Below, piece by piece: positions 23,866 through 34,652 of a stretch of DNA of 64,000 bases. The DNA is from Acridotheres tristis (Eukaryota > Chordata > Aves > Passeriformes > Sturnidae): NCBI GenBank assembly GCA_037013685.1, contig CM072884.1, forward strand, positions 112,994,785 to 113,058,784, written 5' to 3'. The first letter of the stretch is position 1. Each line of letters starts with the position of its first letter. A program made the translations under genes and the position numbers. A model generated the notes under the pieces. It was given only the letters and a program-made list of their open reading frames with translations, made no database searches and had not been told where the DNA came from.

Positions 23866-24230
23866 TCCAGCTGTTTTCCTTTCCCACTGACATTCCACCT
23901 CTTGGAAATGCAGGATTTTCCACTTGTCTCAATTTTCTCCCACATTTCTACAACCTTTACCAGGGAGAGCTGCTAATGCTCCAATGTTGTTGATCCTTGA
24001 CTGTTTCAAGGGATTTGATGGAAGCCAAGTATCAAAAAAATCTTGGAATTTTCCATATTTGTGCTTGTTTTCAGTTTAACAGATCTATTTGAACACAGTT
24101 GAATGACTCCCCCTTCTCCCCAATATTCCTGAAACTCCTCCCATTGCTGTCCAAGATCACTCATGGATGGGAAGGACCAGGAGTGCAGAGTGTTCCTCCT
24201 TTACAGCAGGAGGGGCTGCAGGCTGGAGGG
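23866..24230. other. Short single-copy stretch
   Basis: No recognisable feature lies between the TTTTA array and the octamer array. Confidence 0.35.
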
Positions 24231-24232
24231 AC

Positions 24233-25300
24233 GTGGAACCATGGAATCCTGGAATCATGGAATCATGGAATAATGGAATCATGGAATCATGGAGTAATGG
24301 AATCATGGAATTATGGAATCATGGAATCATGGAATCATGGAATTATGGAATCGTGGAATCATGGAATAATGGAATCATAGAATCATGGAATCATGGAGTA
24401 ATGGAATCATGGAATCATGGAATCATGGAATTATGGAATCATGGAATCATGGAATTATGGAATCATGGAATTATGGAATCATGGAATTATGGAATCATGG
24501 AATCATGGAATAATGGAATTATGGAATCATGGAATCATGGAATCATGGAATTATGGAGTCAGGGAGTCATGGAATTGTGGAATCATGGAATCATGGAATT
24601 ATGGAATTGTGGAATCATGGAGTCATGGAGTCATGGAGCGATGGAGTCATGGAATCATGGAATCGTGGAATAATGGAGTCATGGAGTCAGGGAGTCATGG
24701 AGTCATGGAGTCATGGAGTCATGGAATAATGGAATCATGGAATAATGGAGTCATGGAGTCATGGAATAATGGAATCATGGAGTCATGGAATCATGGAATT
24801 ATGGAGTCATGGAGTCAGGGAGTCATGGAATCATGGAATCATGGAATAATAGAATCATGGAATAATGGAATAATGGAATCATGGAATTATGGAATAATGA
24901 AATCATGGAATAATGGAATTATGGAATTATGGAATCATGGAGTCATGGAATAATGGAATCATTGAATAATGGAATCATGGAGTCATGGAGCCATGGAATC
25001 ATGGAATCATGGAATCGTGGAATAATGGAGTCATGGAATTATGGAGTCATGGAATCATGGAATCATGGAATAATGGAATTATGAAATCATGGAATCATGG
25101 AATCATGGAATTATGGAATCATGGAATCATGGAATCATGGAATCATGGAATTATGGAATCATGGAATCATGGAATCATGGAATCATGGAATTATGGAATT
25201 GAATCATGGAGTCATGGAATCACGGAATCATGGAATCATGGAGTCATGGAATCATGGAATTATGGAATCAAGGAGTCATGGAGTCATGGAATCATGGAAT
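24233..25300 (-). repeat. ~1.07-kb octamer array at a CR1 3' tip
   Basis: About 130 head-to-tail copies of AATCATGG (CR1 sense CCATGATT), with frequent variants agtcatgg, aattatgg, aataatgg and aatcgtgg. It abuts an antisense CR1 3' end at 25301 ('ccagaatggtttgagttggg'). CR1 elements normally end in one to a few copies of an 8-bp repeat of this kind, and other copies in this window have about two (20574, 37477). The array is therefore an extended CR1 terminal repeat. The MESWNHGI-type open frames reflect the 8-bp period (24 bp, 8 residues). Confidence 0.95.
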
Positions 25301-25386
25301 TCCAGAATGGTTTGAGTTGGGAGGGACCTTAAAGCCCATCCAGTGCCACCCCTGCCATGGCAGGGACACCTCCCACTGTGCCAGGC

Positions 25387-25959
25387 TGTTGGAACCCTGG
25401 GCACTGAGAATTGGAGATTTTCTGTTCTGCCAGGCACTGACCCCCAGGAGAACTCTGCATTTCACCTGAGGCCGTGGAGAAGCTTCCAGAATGGAATGAC
25501 AGAACTGGGATCATGGGGGTGTGGTTTGAATAGAAGTGTGTGATATCACATGGTGGGAAACATAGAATTTAAGGTTTTAAAATATAGTAATATATAGGAA
25601 GAAAGATGGAGATGTTGGGGCAGAGGTTTTGTCTTTCTTCTTCACCTTCTTCTCCATGGGTTTGGGTGATATTTTGTGATTGGATAGAAAATTCCACATA
25701 GCAGGTCATGGGTGTTTGGTTATTGGGTTAAAAGTAAAAAATAATTTAGGTGTCATTTCTTAATTGGACAGTTTAGGCTTAAAAGGCCTTGTAGAGAGAG
25801 AGATAAATCTCCATTTTTAGTTTGTTAGCTTGAAGTGCTGCAGCACTCACTGTAATAAAGATAAGAATTAATAAACATCTGAGTCCAAATAAAAAATTCC
25901 GTCTCTCGAGCTTTTAATCCCAGCTCTGGCAGAAGAGAAAAAGAAGATAAAACACAATA
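25387..25959 (+). mobile_element. Solo LTR (family A), 573 bp, with target duplication
   Basis: It begins TGTTGGAACCCTGG and ends AACACAATA. The 6-bp flank ccaggc occurs at 25381-25386 and again at 25960-25965, so insertion with target duplication is supported directly. Six base pairs is typical of ERVK/betaretrovirus-like elements. Poly(A)-signal-like AATAAA motifs lie near 25854-25878, followed by a 'gtctctcgagc' U5-like stretch. There is no viral gene, so this is probably the product of LTR-LTR recombination. Confidence 0.88.
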
Positions 25960-26113
25960 CCAGGCTGCTCCAGGTCCTGTCCAACCTTGGCAATGTCCCT
26001 TGGGCACTGCCAGGGATCCAGGGGCAGCCACAGCAAATCTGGGAATTCCATCCCAGCCTCTCCCAGGGAACAATTCCTAATTCCCAATATCCCATCAAAT
26101 CCTACTTGGAAGC

Positions 26114-26183
26114 CATTCCCTGGGTGCTGTCCCTCCATTCCCTGGGTGCTGTCCCTCCATTCCCTGGGTGCTGTCCCTCCATC
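26114..26183 (-). repeat. 22-bp minisatellite inside CR1, 3 units
   Basis: Three perfect units lie at the same CR1 position as the others, followed by 'ccttggcaattg'. Confidence 0.94.
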
Positions 26184-26440
26184 CCTTGGCAATTGTCTCT
26201 CTCCATGGTTCCTGCAGCTCCTTCAGGCCCTGCAAGGCCACCCTGAGCTCAGCCCAAAGCTTCTCCTCTCCAGGCTGAACAATCCCAGCTGTGCCAGCCT
26301 TTCCTCCCAGCAGAGCTGCTCCATCCCTCTGCTCATCCTGCTGCCTCCTCTGGGCTCTCTGCAGCAGCTCCAGCTCCTCCCCGTGCTGGGATCCAGGTTT
26401 GGATGCAGGATCCAGGTGAGCTCTCACCTGAGCAGAAGGG

Positions 26441-28674
26441 CTCAGGGGGATTTTCCTCCCCATCCAAACCAATTTCAGCAGGACCAGAATTCCTGTGTGA
26501 CTCCAAAGTCGTTGCCTTGCAAATCCCACCTGATGCTGTTCTGAGAGCCCAGATGGTGCAAAGATCTGGAATGTTCCTGCTCCAAGGCCATCAGCAATTC
26601 CTGGAGCTCAGGTGACTCATTAATATCTTCCCTGACAGGACAGATTGAAATGCTCACTGAAAAACGACTTTTTCCTGTCGGAGCTCATTAGGTTTTATGC
26701 ACAAAACAAAATCATTATTCAGAGATCTGGAACTCCTTTCCTAAAGTGGGCATCTATTGAATATCCCCAAATGCAATTCTTCCTCCTAATATGGTAATTC
26801 GTTATCTGGATTTAATTATCTGTGAGGTGAAAGGTTGCTGGGCACTGTTGTTCTGCAGGAGCCCAATGGAAATTTTTAAGTACTTTCACTCTGTCTTTAC
26901 AGATCAATCTTCCTGCTAATGACAACCAATACTTTCAGCTATGATTACAGAGCAGCTCCATCTTTTCATGAGCCGAGACTCTTTGGAATCATAAGTATTG
27001 ATCTTTTTAATAGAAGTCAAGAAAAATGAAATTACCGGGGCTTCTTTTTGCAAAACTATGATAAATGGCAACGGGGAAAGTTACAGAAGACTTTTTTCTT
27101 TCTTTCTTTCTTTTTTTTTTTTCCCCTTTTGCTGTGGATTATTTTAATCTCGAAAAACGATGGGCTTTTTAATAGTGTTTGTCTTTCCATTATGCACATT
27201 TGCAGCAAGGCCAGAACTTATTTTTGCATGACTTTATATAACCACATTTAAGCAGAGCCATGCCAGAATTGTCTTGCTGGTATATTTAGGTAACCATCAA
27301 ACAGACTCTGGGCTAAAGGAGAAAGCTGATTTTAGATGCCAAGTGGTTGTATTTTCTTGGCATCTCCGAGTTTAATCCAATTTTTGAGCAGTGTTTTGAG
27401 CTGTCTACAATCAAATATTCATTTGTTTGTTACACAGAGCTCGCCCCTTCATTGCTTGTAATATTGTGACAAGTGACTTCACCTCTCTGCATTTTCTCTC
27501 TTCCCAGAAGTCTCGTCCTGCCTTTCACATCTCCCATTTTCCATGGGAATTTATGGCTCTGCCTCTTGCTCCGTGTTGGAAACCTGTAGTATTTGACCAG
27601 GGGATGCTCCTGTGGGACTTTGCCTTGAGGACCAGCTCCTGTGCACCCCATTAAAAACTTCATTTTCCCTGTTTGAATCCTCATTCTTGTGCCAGCAGAA
27701 TGGAAGGAAAAACCAGGTTGGATCCCGATTGTGGCTGTTCCTCTTGGATAAATCCCTTTGTAAAAGGAGTGGGAGAGATAAATCTTAATGACAGGAGAAA
27801 AAATGTGGATAAATCACGTGGTGGGAGCTACAAACTGGTGGCTCTTACTGGTGTTAATGGGATCTGGGGGATGTCCTGCAGATATTTAAACTCATTTTAA
27901 GGGACACTTCCACATTTTCTTATTGCCTGATTGATTCTCAGTGTTGTAAATCCATGGCCTTTCCAGGCTGATTTCCACCAGGCAATTTCCTTTTTTTTTT
28001 TTTTTTTTTTTTAATCACACCTCCATAATTTTTTAACTTCCCCTCTATTTTTCATTATGGGAAGCCTCCAGCTCCCAATGATTTGGGTTTATTGCTGTCC
28101 TTGGAACTCTCCATATTTTTTCTGTCACATTAATTCCTGGACATTTTGTTAACCTCTGTCTTTTGCTGGTTTTAGATGTCTGCATTTAACAATTTCTGTG
28201 CTTATTGGGACCTTCATCCCTAAAGCTGCACTGAGAGAATAACTCAATTTTTAGAAAAGAAACTAAAATAAATATATTGCAATGCAGTTTTACACGGTCC
28301 TCCCCAATGTGGTTACTTTGCATCTTCATTAAATCATAAACTGAGATTTCCTTGGTGAAATCAGACACAATTCTGTACAAAACCACTGAGAAACACAACA
28401 AAATCGGCTGATTTCAAAACATACTGAAATATCCTTCACTATTTTAATGAAAACACTTAAAATAATAAAATCTGGGGGTTTTAAAATCACGATATACAAA
28501 AATTCTGTTTAATTCACAGAGTTCCTAAACTGTGCTTGAGTGGGGGGGTTCCCCCAGCTCTGTATCTTTTTTTTGGTTTTATTTGGTTTTTCCTCATTTT
28601 TTAACTCCTTGCTGCTGTTGGAAGGAGCTTCCTGGGATGGACACAGAGTGAATCCCATGGAATTGTTCCACTTA
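26441..28674. other. Single-copy DNA, candidate conserved noncoding block
   Basis: The 26630-27480 part has no repeat signature, is AT-rich with varied motifs (ggtaattcgttatctgg, ttaattatctg, gctaatgacaacc, tattgatctttttaat), and lacks stop-free coding structure. It resembles a conserved noncoding element, which cannot be tested here. T-runs lie near 27111-27123 and 27991-28012. Confidence 0.3.
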
Positions 28675-28805
28675 AATTCATGGAATGGTTTGGCTTGGGA
28701 AGGATCTTTAAATTTATTTTATTCCAACCTCTCTGCCATGGGCAGGGAAATTTCCACCACTCCAGGTTGTTCCAAACCCCATCCAACCTGGAGATCCTAT
28801 TCTTG
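28675..28805 (-). mobile_element. CR1 LINE 3' end fragment
   Basis: 'attcatggaatggtttggc' and 'ttgggaaggatc', then 'ttattccaacctctctgccatgggcaggg' and 'actccaggttgttccaa' identify an antisense, diverged copy. Confidence 0.8.
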
Positions 28806-31305
28806 GAATATCCCATTCCTGGGAATTGTCATCATTAAAACATTGATACAAATCTCAAAACCTCTTTGATTATATTTTCTATTATCTCATTTTCATGGAC
28901 TAAACCTTTTAAAGGTGATTTTTTTTTTCCTATTCCATATGGACAGGGCTCTGTCTGTGCTGCAGATGGACTAAACCAGAAAAAATAAATAAAATAATAT
29001 TGGGATAAAATAATTCTGGGACATTCTGCACTCAGATGCTGAAAATCCAGGTATAAATGAGAGATCTGAGTTAAAAACATGCAATTATTTGATAATTTAT
29101 TCTTCTTTTCAATAATACAGGATGGTTCAGCATGGCTTAAAAATCAGTTGGAAAAGTGAATTTTAATGTGCCTTTCTTTGAGTTTATTTTACAGAATTTT
29201 ATTGATTTTACTGACTGGTTTTTGTGATTTAATGAAGATTCCACATCGGGAAAGAGAGTGCAAAACTGCACTGAAAAATACTTATTTCTAAATTTATATT
29301 GATATTTGTTTACATTTTAATGTATATTTACATTTATGTGTTTATATTTATTTACATTTTATTTATATTATTTACATTAATATAGGTTTTATATGTGCAT
29401 GTACATGTATTTATATTTATATTTATATTTATATTTATATTTATATTTATATTTATATTTATATTTATATTTATATTTATATTTATATTTATATTTATAT
29501 TTATACTTATATTTATATTTATATTTATTAATTTGGTGGTGATTTGTGAAAACCAATTTTGGGATTATTTTTGCAGCAGATAACAGGCAATATTTAAAAT
29601 ATAGGCAGAATTATTGGTCTTCCATCTTTTTATAGGAGTTTTCAGCTCCTATTTTTAGATTTAAACCCATTTTTCAAGCAAGCATTGGGTCCATGGACTA
29701 AAATTTATTAAACCATGGAATAAAGAACCCAACCACTCAATTTAGTCCATCTAACTTGTATTGTGATAAGAAAAAAATTATGTATTTGGGAGCAGATTTT
29801 AAAGCAAAAAAGGTGCAACTACTCCTGTGTTATTCCCTTGAGGATTTAATTTCATTTCTTTGAATAATCCAAAGAAGTCTGGGTACCCCCATCATTTCTA
29901 TGCCAAAAAAATTCCTTTGAATTTTTAAGTTCTTTTCTTCTTTAAGGTAAAATTTATGGGATGAGGCTGAAAGAATGATTTGTTGTAAAAACAGTGGTTT
30001 ATACGTGGAACATTTGCAGAATAAAACAGTTTTATTTCATTCTTCCGGGTGGTTGAGTTTTGCCTCCAGGCAAGATGAAAATTTGGAGTACTGACATAGG
30101 GAAAAAAACCCTAAAATAAATAGGGTGAAAAAATGTAGAGAGAGATTTCAGCAATTTTTTTTCTCATTTATAATTTTTAAAAGGAAATATTTAAAATTTT
30201 AGTATTATTAATAGAAATAAATAGTATAACATAAATATTTAGATTATATTTTAAAATATTCAAAAATACTCATATTATAGAATCTGACAGATGATAATTA
30301 CCAAAGTTCAGAAATTCCCAGCAGTTTTTGCTAAAAAAATCAGCATTTCCTTGCAATTATCTTGTAGTGGGATCAAAGCTCCATGGTTATTTTTCATTGG
30401 AATTACAGATTAAAGTAGTTTATCTATTTATTTACCCATTTATCAATTTATAGGTAATGCTGCTTGGTAAATACTGTGATTTTTAATATTTACCACATTT
30501 TCATAAGATTTTATTTCCTAACTTTGGAAAGAAAGATTGCTTTGGAGAAGAAGATTGAAAATTCTGAGTAATTTATGAATTAGGAATGGGAAGGAGGGAA
30601 AGAAGAGAAATCATTTGGCCAAAAAAAAATCATGGAATGGTTTTCAATCTTCAGCACTTGGATGTCTTGTAAAAATTTGGGATATTCTGAAAAGGCAATG
30701 CAACAGTTAAATCTGTGCTGGGTATTCCCAGAAGAATAAATCAAAAAAGCATTTATTTAAAATGGGAAAATATTTGGACTGACAAATGATTTTTTCCATT
30801 CAGCTCTGTTATTTTTTTTTTTTATAGAAAACTTTTGTTCTGATGAAATAGGGTTTTTTTTGTTTTTTTTTAATGAAAAGTCTTTAATGGAAATGGAAAT
30901 CAGCTGTTTGCTTTTTATTTTTTTTTTTCCCTTTTTCCTGGAAAATCTTGGCTTTTTTATTGGAAGAGAAAATTACAAAGCAGATGAGAAAAGAACATTT
31001 CACACAAGAATGCTCCATCTTTGCATATCGAAATATTGGAGCTCAGAAAAGAGCTGGAATATCTCTGGTAAAGATTCCAGCTCCATTTCCACGGGAATAA
31101 AGGAAAAAAATATCCTTTTTGACAACTGTAGGAAGAAAAGTAGGAGCTGAAATCTTGATTTTGCTGCTGAAACGAGGATCAGGAGCTTGGGGGAAAAGGG
31201 AAATTCCTGGCTGGGATGGAATTCTGACAGCTGGCCACAGAAATTATTTTTCCCTTTGGAATTTGATAGCTGTGAATTCATCTTCCCCTTGGCTCTCCCG
31301 GATGA
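28806..31305. other. Very AT-rich DNA, no gene seen
   Basis: It is AT-rich with many A- and T-runs. The 30100-30520 part is especially so. No CR1 or LTR signature was found beyond the hexamer array listed next. Confidence 0.35.
29402..29530. repeat. (TTTATA)n hexamer array, ~125 bp
   Basis: About 20 nearly perfect units of TTTATA, with one 'ttatac' variant near 29505. It gives an IFIFIF-type open frame that has no meaning as a gene. Confidence 0.95.
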
Positions 31306-31308
31306 ACA

Positions 31309-31392
31309 GAATTCACGTTTTTAAGGAATTCACGTTTTTAAGGAATTCACGTTTTTAAGGAATTCACGTTTTTAAGGAATTCACGTTTTTAA
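31309..31392. repeat. 17-bp tandem repeat, 5 units
   Basis: Five copies of gaattcacgtttttaag, virtually identical. Each unit holds an EcoRI-like gaattc and a CpG. Confidence 0.94.
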
Positions 31393-31635
31393 ACTCCCCA
31401 TGAACTCTAAAAAGATGGAGGTGCAAACGTTTCCCAGCAGATCCGAGCAGCAAATGGCAGGGGAAATTAAATCACTGGGGCTTTAATAAAATCAGCCCGG
31501 GTTTGGAATGGGGCTCGGGGAGTTTCGGGAGGAGCAATCGCTCTTAGGAACGAAGTCAGGGATGAAATGCAGGGCAGGGTTAATTGGGGAGGGATCGATG
31601 GATTCCGCGCGGGAATCGTCGGCGTTCAGCGCCGC
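31393..31635. other. CpG-rich short stretch
   Basis: The 31500-31640 segment is unusually rich in CpG for this window, including 'ttccgcgcgggaatcgtcgg' and 'cgttcagcgccgcgctg' at 31605-31638. No promoter element or transcript can be shown. Confidence 0.4.
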
Positions 31636-33003
31636 GCTGATTTCAAACTGGGCTCTGCTTTCCTGCCTTTGAGAGAATGAAAAGATGGGAAAAAAATCAT
31701 GGAGTAGGACATGAGAGTTCTGGAATTTTTTACAAATTTTTAGGAGAATACTTTTGACTTGAGACTTTGGAACAGGCTTCTAAAATCGGCTTCTAAAATT
31801 GAATCATTGGAGTCGTTCTCAAGGAACAGCGGTTTAACGCGGTGTTGATTTAAAACTGGGCTCTGCTTTCCTGCCTTTGAGGGATCGAAAATCTGGGAAA
31901 AAATCATGGAGTAGGCCATGAGAGTTTTGAATTTCTTTACAATTTTTTAGGGGAGCACTGTTTTTTGACTTGGGACTATGGAAAAGTCTTCTAAAATTGA
32001 ATCATTGGAGTCGTTCTCAAGGAACAGCGGTTTAGCGCGGTGCTGATTTCAAACTGGGCTCTGCTTTCCTGCCTTTGAGAGAATGAAAAGATGGGAAAAA
32101 AATCACGGAGTAGGACATGAGAGTTCTGGAATTTTTTACAAATTTTTAGGAGAATACTTTTGACTTGAGACTTTGGAACAGGCTTCTAAAATCGGCTTCT
32201 AAAATTGAATCATTGGAGTCGTTCTCAAAGAACAGCGGTTTAACGCGGTGTTGATTTAAAACTGGGCTCTGCTTTCCTTCCTTTGAGGGATCGAAAATCT
32301 GGGAAAAAATCATGGAGTAGGCCATGAGAGTTTTGAATTTCTTTACAATTTTTTAGGGGAGCACTGTTTTTTGACTTGAGACTATGGAAAAGTCTTCTAA
32401 AATTGAATCATTGGAGTCATTCTCAAGGAACAGCGGTTTAACGCGGTGTTGATTTAAAACTGGGCTCTGCTTTCCTGCCTTTGAGAGACTGAAAATTTGG
32501 GAACAAAATCACAGAGTAGGACGTGAGAGTTTTGAACTTTTTGTGCAAATTTTTAGGGGAACACTGTTTTTTGACTTAAGACTTTGGAAACGTTTTCTAA
32601 ATTTGACTAATTGGAATTGTTCTCAAGGAACAGTGGTTTAACTCAGTGCTGATTTAAAACTGGGCTCTGCTTTCCTTCCTTCAAGAGACTGAAAATATGG
32701 AAAAAAATCATGGAGTAGGACATGAGAGGTTTGAACTCTGTGCAAATTTTTAGGGGAACATTGTTTTTGACTTGAGACTTTGGAAAAGGCTTCTAAAATT
32801 GAATAATTGGAGTCGTTCTCAAGGAACTGTGGTTTAACACAGTGATGATTTAAAACTGGGCTCTGCTTTCCTGCCTTTGAGGGACTGAAAATTTGGGAAC
32901 AAAATCACAGAGTAGGACGTGAGAGTTTTGAACTTTTTGTGCAAATTTTTAGGGGAGCACTGCTTTTGACTTGAGACTTTGGAAAAGAATTCTAAAATTG
33001 AAT
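31636..33003. repeat. ~200-bp tandem array with dimeric higher-order form
   Basis: The landmark actgggctctgctttcct recurs at about 31646, 31854, 32052, 32261, 32459, 32659 and 32855. The first four units alternate long (~208 bp, with a doubled 'cttctaaaat' segment, 'gagagaatg') and short (~198 bp, 'gagggatcg'), forming two ~406-bp dimers that are nearly identical. The later units are monomeric and more diverged. Each unit has an 'aacagcggtttaacgcggtg'-like CpG motif. No open frame persists. Confidence 0.93.
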
Positions 33004-33470
33004 AACAGAACAGGAATTCCTAGTGGGTAGTTTGAATAAAAGTGTGCACTATCACACGGTAAAAGGTTTAGAATTTGAGGTTTTAAAATGTAGTAATAGG
33101 GATAAGACAAAATGGAAGTTTTAGGGTGTAAGTTTTTCTTCTTTCTTCTTTTTTTTCCTCAAGTTTAAATAATAATTTTTAATTAGATAAAAAATGCTGC
33201 ACTGTGAATCACGAGTGTTTGATCATTAGGTTAAAAGCAAAAATAATCTAAGTATTAGTTTTTAATTAGACTGTGTAGTTTGTAACAAGCAAAATACATC
33301 TCCACTTTTTTTTATTTTTAGCTTGTTAGCTAGGAGTACTAAAGCACTTACTGTACTACAAATAAAAATTAATAAATAATTAAGTCTAAACACAAAACTT
33401 TGTCTCTCGTGCTTCAATCTCAACTCTAAAAAAAAAAAAAGAAATTAAAATAAATAAATAAACACTAATA
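32988..33470 (+). mobile_element. Solo LTR (family A), 5'-truncated
   Basis: It matches the 25387 copy from 'ggtttgaataaaagtgtg' through 'taaaatgtagtaatag', 'agcttgttagct', 'aataaaaattaataaat' and 'tgtctctcgtgc', ending '...aacactaata'. The first ~130 bp of the LTR are missing, and the element meets the 200-bp array directly at 'aattctaaaattgaat'. Confidence 0.8.
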
Positions 33471-33544
33471 AATCTTGGCCTTAGTGGGAGGTTGGTTGCC
33501 CCCTCCCTTCTGTGAGTTCTGGTGGGGATTGGAAATGAATTCCC

Positions 33545-33735
33545 TCATTTGAAACAGAATGAAATCCATTGGAATGGATGGGAATTGGATGAAATGGATT
33601 GAAATGGATTGGAATGGAACAAAATGGATTGAAACTGATTGGAATCGAATGAAATTAATTGAAATTGATTGAAATGAAATGAAATTGATTGGAATTGAAT
33701 GAAATTAATTGAAATTGATTGAAACAGAATGGTGA
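33545..33735. repeat. Degenerate ~10-bp repeat (attgaaatgg-like)
   Basis: About 19 imperfect units of the types attgaaatgg, attggaatgg and attgaaattg follow one another. Degeneracy suggests an older array. Confidence 0.88.
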
Positions 33736-34459
33736 TTTGAAATGGATGCTACCTACCATGAAAGACTCCATCTACACAACTGATCCCCTTTTTTTTTTAT
33801 GGAGAAATGGTTATTAATCTACCACTAATAAATTAATAACATATTAATATGCTGATAATACCTACTAATACTAATAATATTAAATTCTGTTCCCTTTTTT
33901 TCTATCAGTCTACAATAGTTCCATAAGATCCAAGCCTTCACTCACTCCCCACGAAGGAGAACACGACAGAGAAGTGGCAGAAATTCCAAGTCCACAGGCA
34001 CATCCAGGTGAGCCCAGCCCACAGGTCCAAGAGGGGGATTTGAAATGAGGAAAGAAGGAAAAGGGAAGTGCACATCACCCAGCTGGAATAGGAAAACTGG
34101 GAATTGCCACTGGATACTCCACAAAGTCACAGGTGTTGAGTTCTGCAGATTGAAATGCAGGGGATGAGCAGAATCAGCAGAAGATTTGGGGATTCAGGAG
34201 CAATTGGTTGTGTCTGGAATTGGCAAAGATGGAATGGAGACCAGAGCAGGCACAAAACACAGCCTGAGCTGGACACCATCTGCTTCCCAAATCCAGAGCT
34301 CCTGCTGCAATTTAGGGAGGTGTTCCTGAAATGTGTCCAACATTTCTCAGCATGGAAAGCAACAGGTGAATGTTGGGCTGCTTCTCCCTCGTTAATCAGA
34401 GCAAGGATTAATGAACTCTCTGCAACAACACAGATCAGATTAAAAAAAAAAAATTAAAA
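33736..34459. other. Single-copy DNA
   Basis: No gene is supported. An A-run lies at 34442-34457, just before the CR1 fragment. Confidence 0.3.
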
Positions 34460-34652
34460 ATCGCTGAAGGAGTGGTCAGGCATTGGAATAAATTGTCCCA
34501 GGGGGGTGGTGGAGTCACTCTGGAAGTGTTCAGAGGTGTCTGGATGTGGCACTTGGGATATAATTTAGGGATGATGGTGGTGGGGCTGGGGTGATGCAGG
34601 GTCAGGATGATCCTGAAGGGCTTTTCCAACCTCTTTGATTCTGGGAAAACAT
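34460..34652 (+). mobile_element. CR1 LINE 3' end, other subfamily
   Basis: The sense copy reads 'gagtggtcaggcattggaat', 'ggtggtggagtcac', 'gtgttcagaggtgtctgg', 'atgtggcacttggg' and 'agggcttttccaacctc' with the tip 'tttgattctggg'. This is the classic CR1 3' layout without the GGGACAGCACCC region. Confidence 0.88.

Larger units (their letters stand above)
25301..26440 (-). mobile_element. CR1 LINE split by an LTR
   Basis: The antisense CR1 lies in two parts, 25301-25386 and 25960-26440. The first ends '...cacctcccactgtgccaggc' and the second resumes 'ccaggctgctccaggtcc', so the sequence continues smoothly once the LTR and its 6-bp duplication are removed. It goes on through 'gggatccaggggcagccac', 'ttcctaattcccaatatccc', three 22-bp units, 'ttggcaattgtctctctcc' and 'ctgcagcagctccagctcc'. 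It carries the octamer array at its 3' tip. Confidence 0.9.

Noticed and set aside
24233..25300. CRISPR-like array
   Set aside because: Octamers are contiguous with no spacers, and the DNA is vertebrate.
24099..25332. MESWNHGI repeat open frames up to 178 residues
   Set aside because: Translation of the CR1 octamer array, with no gene features.
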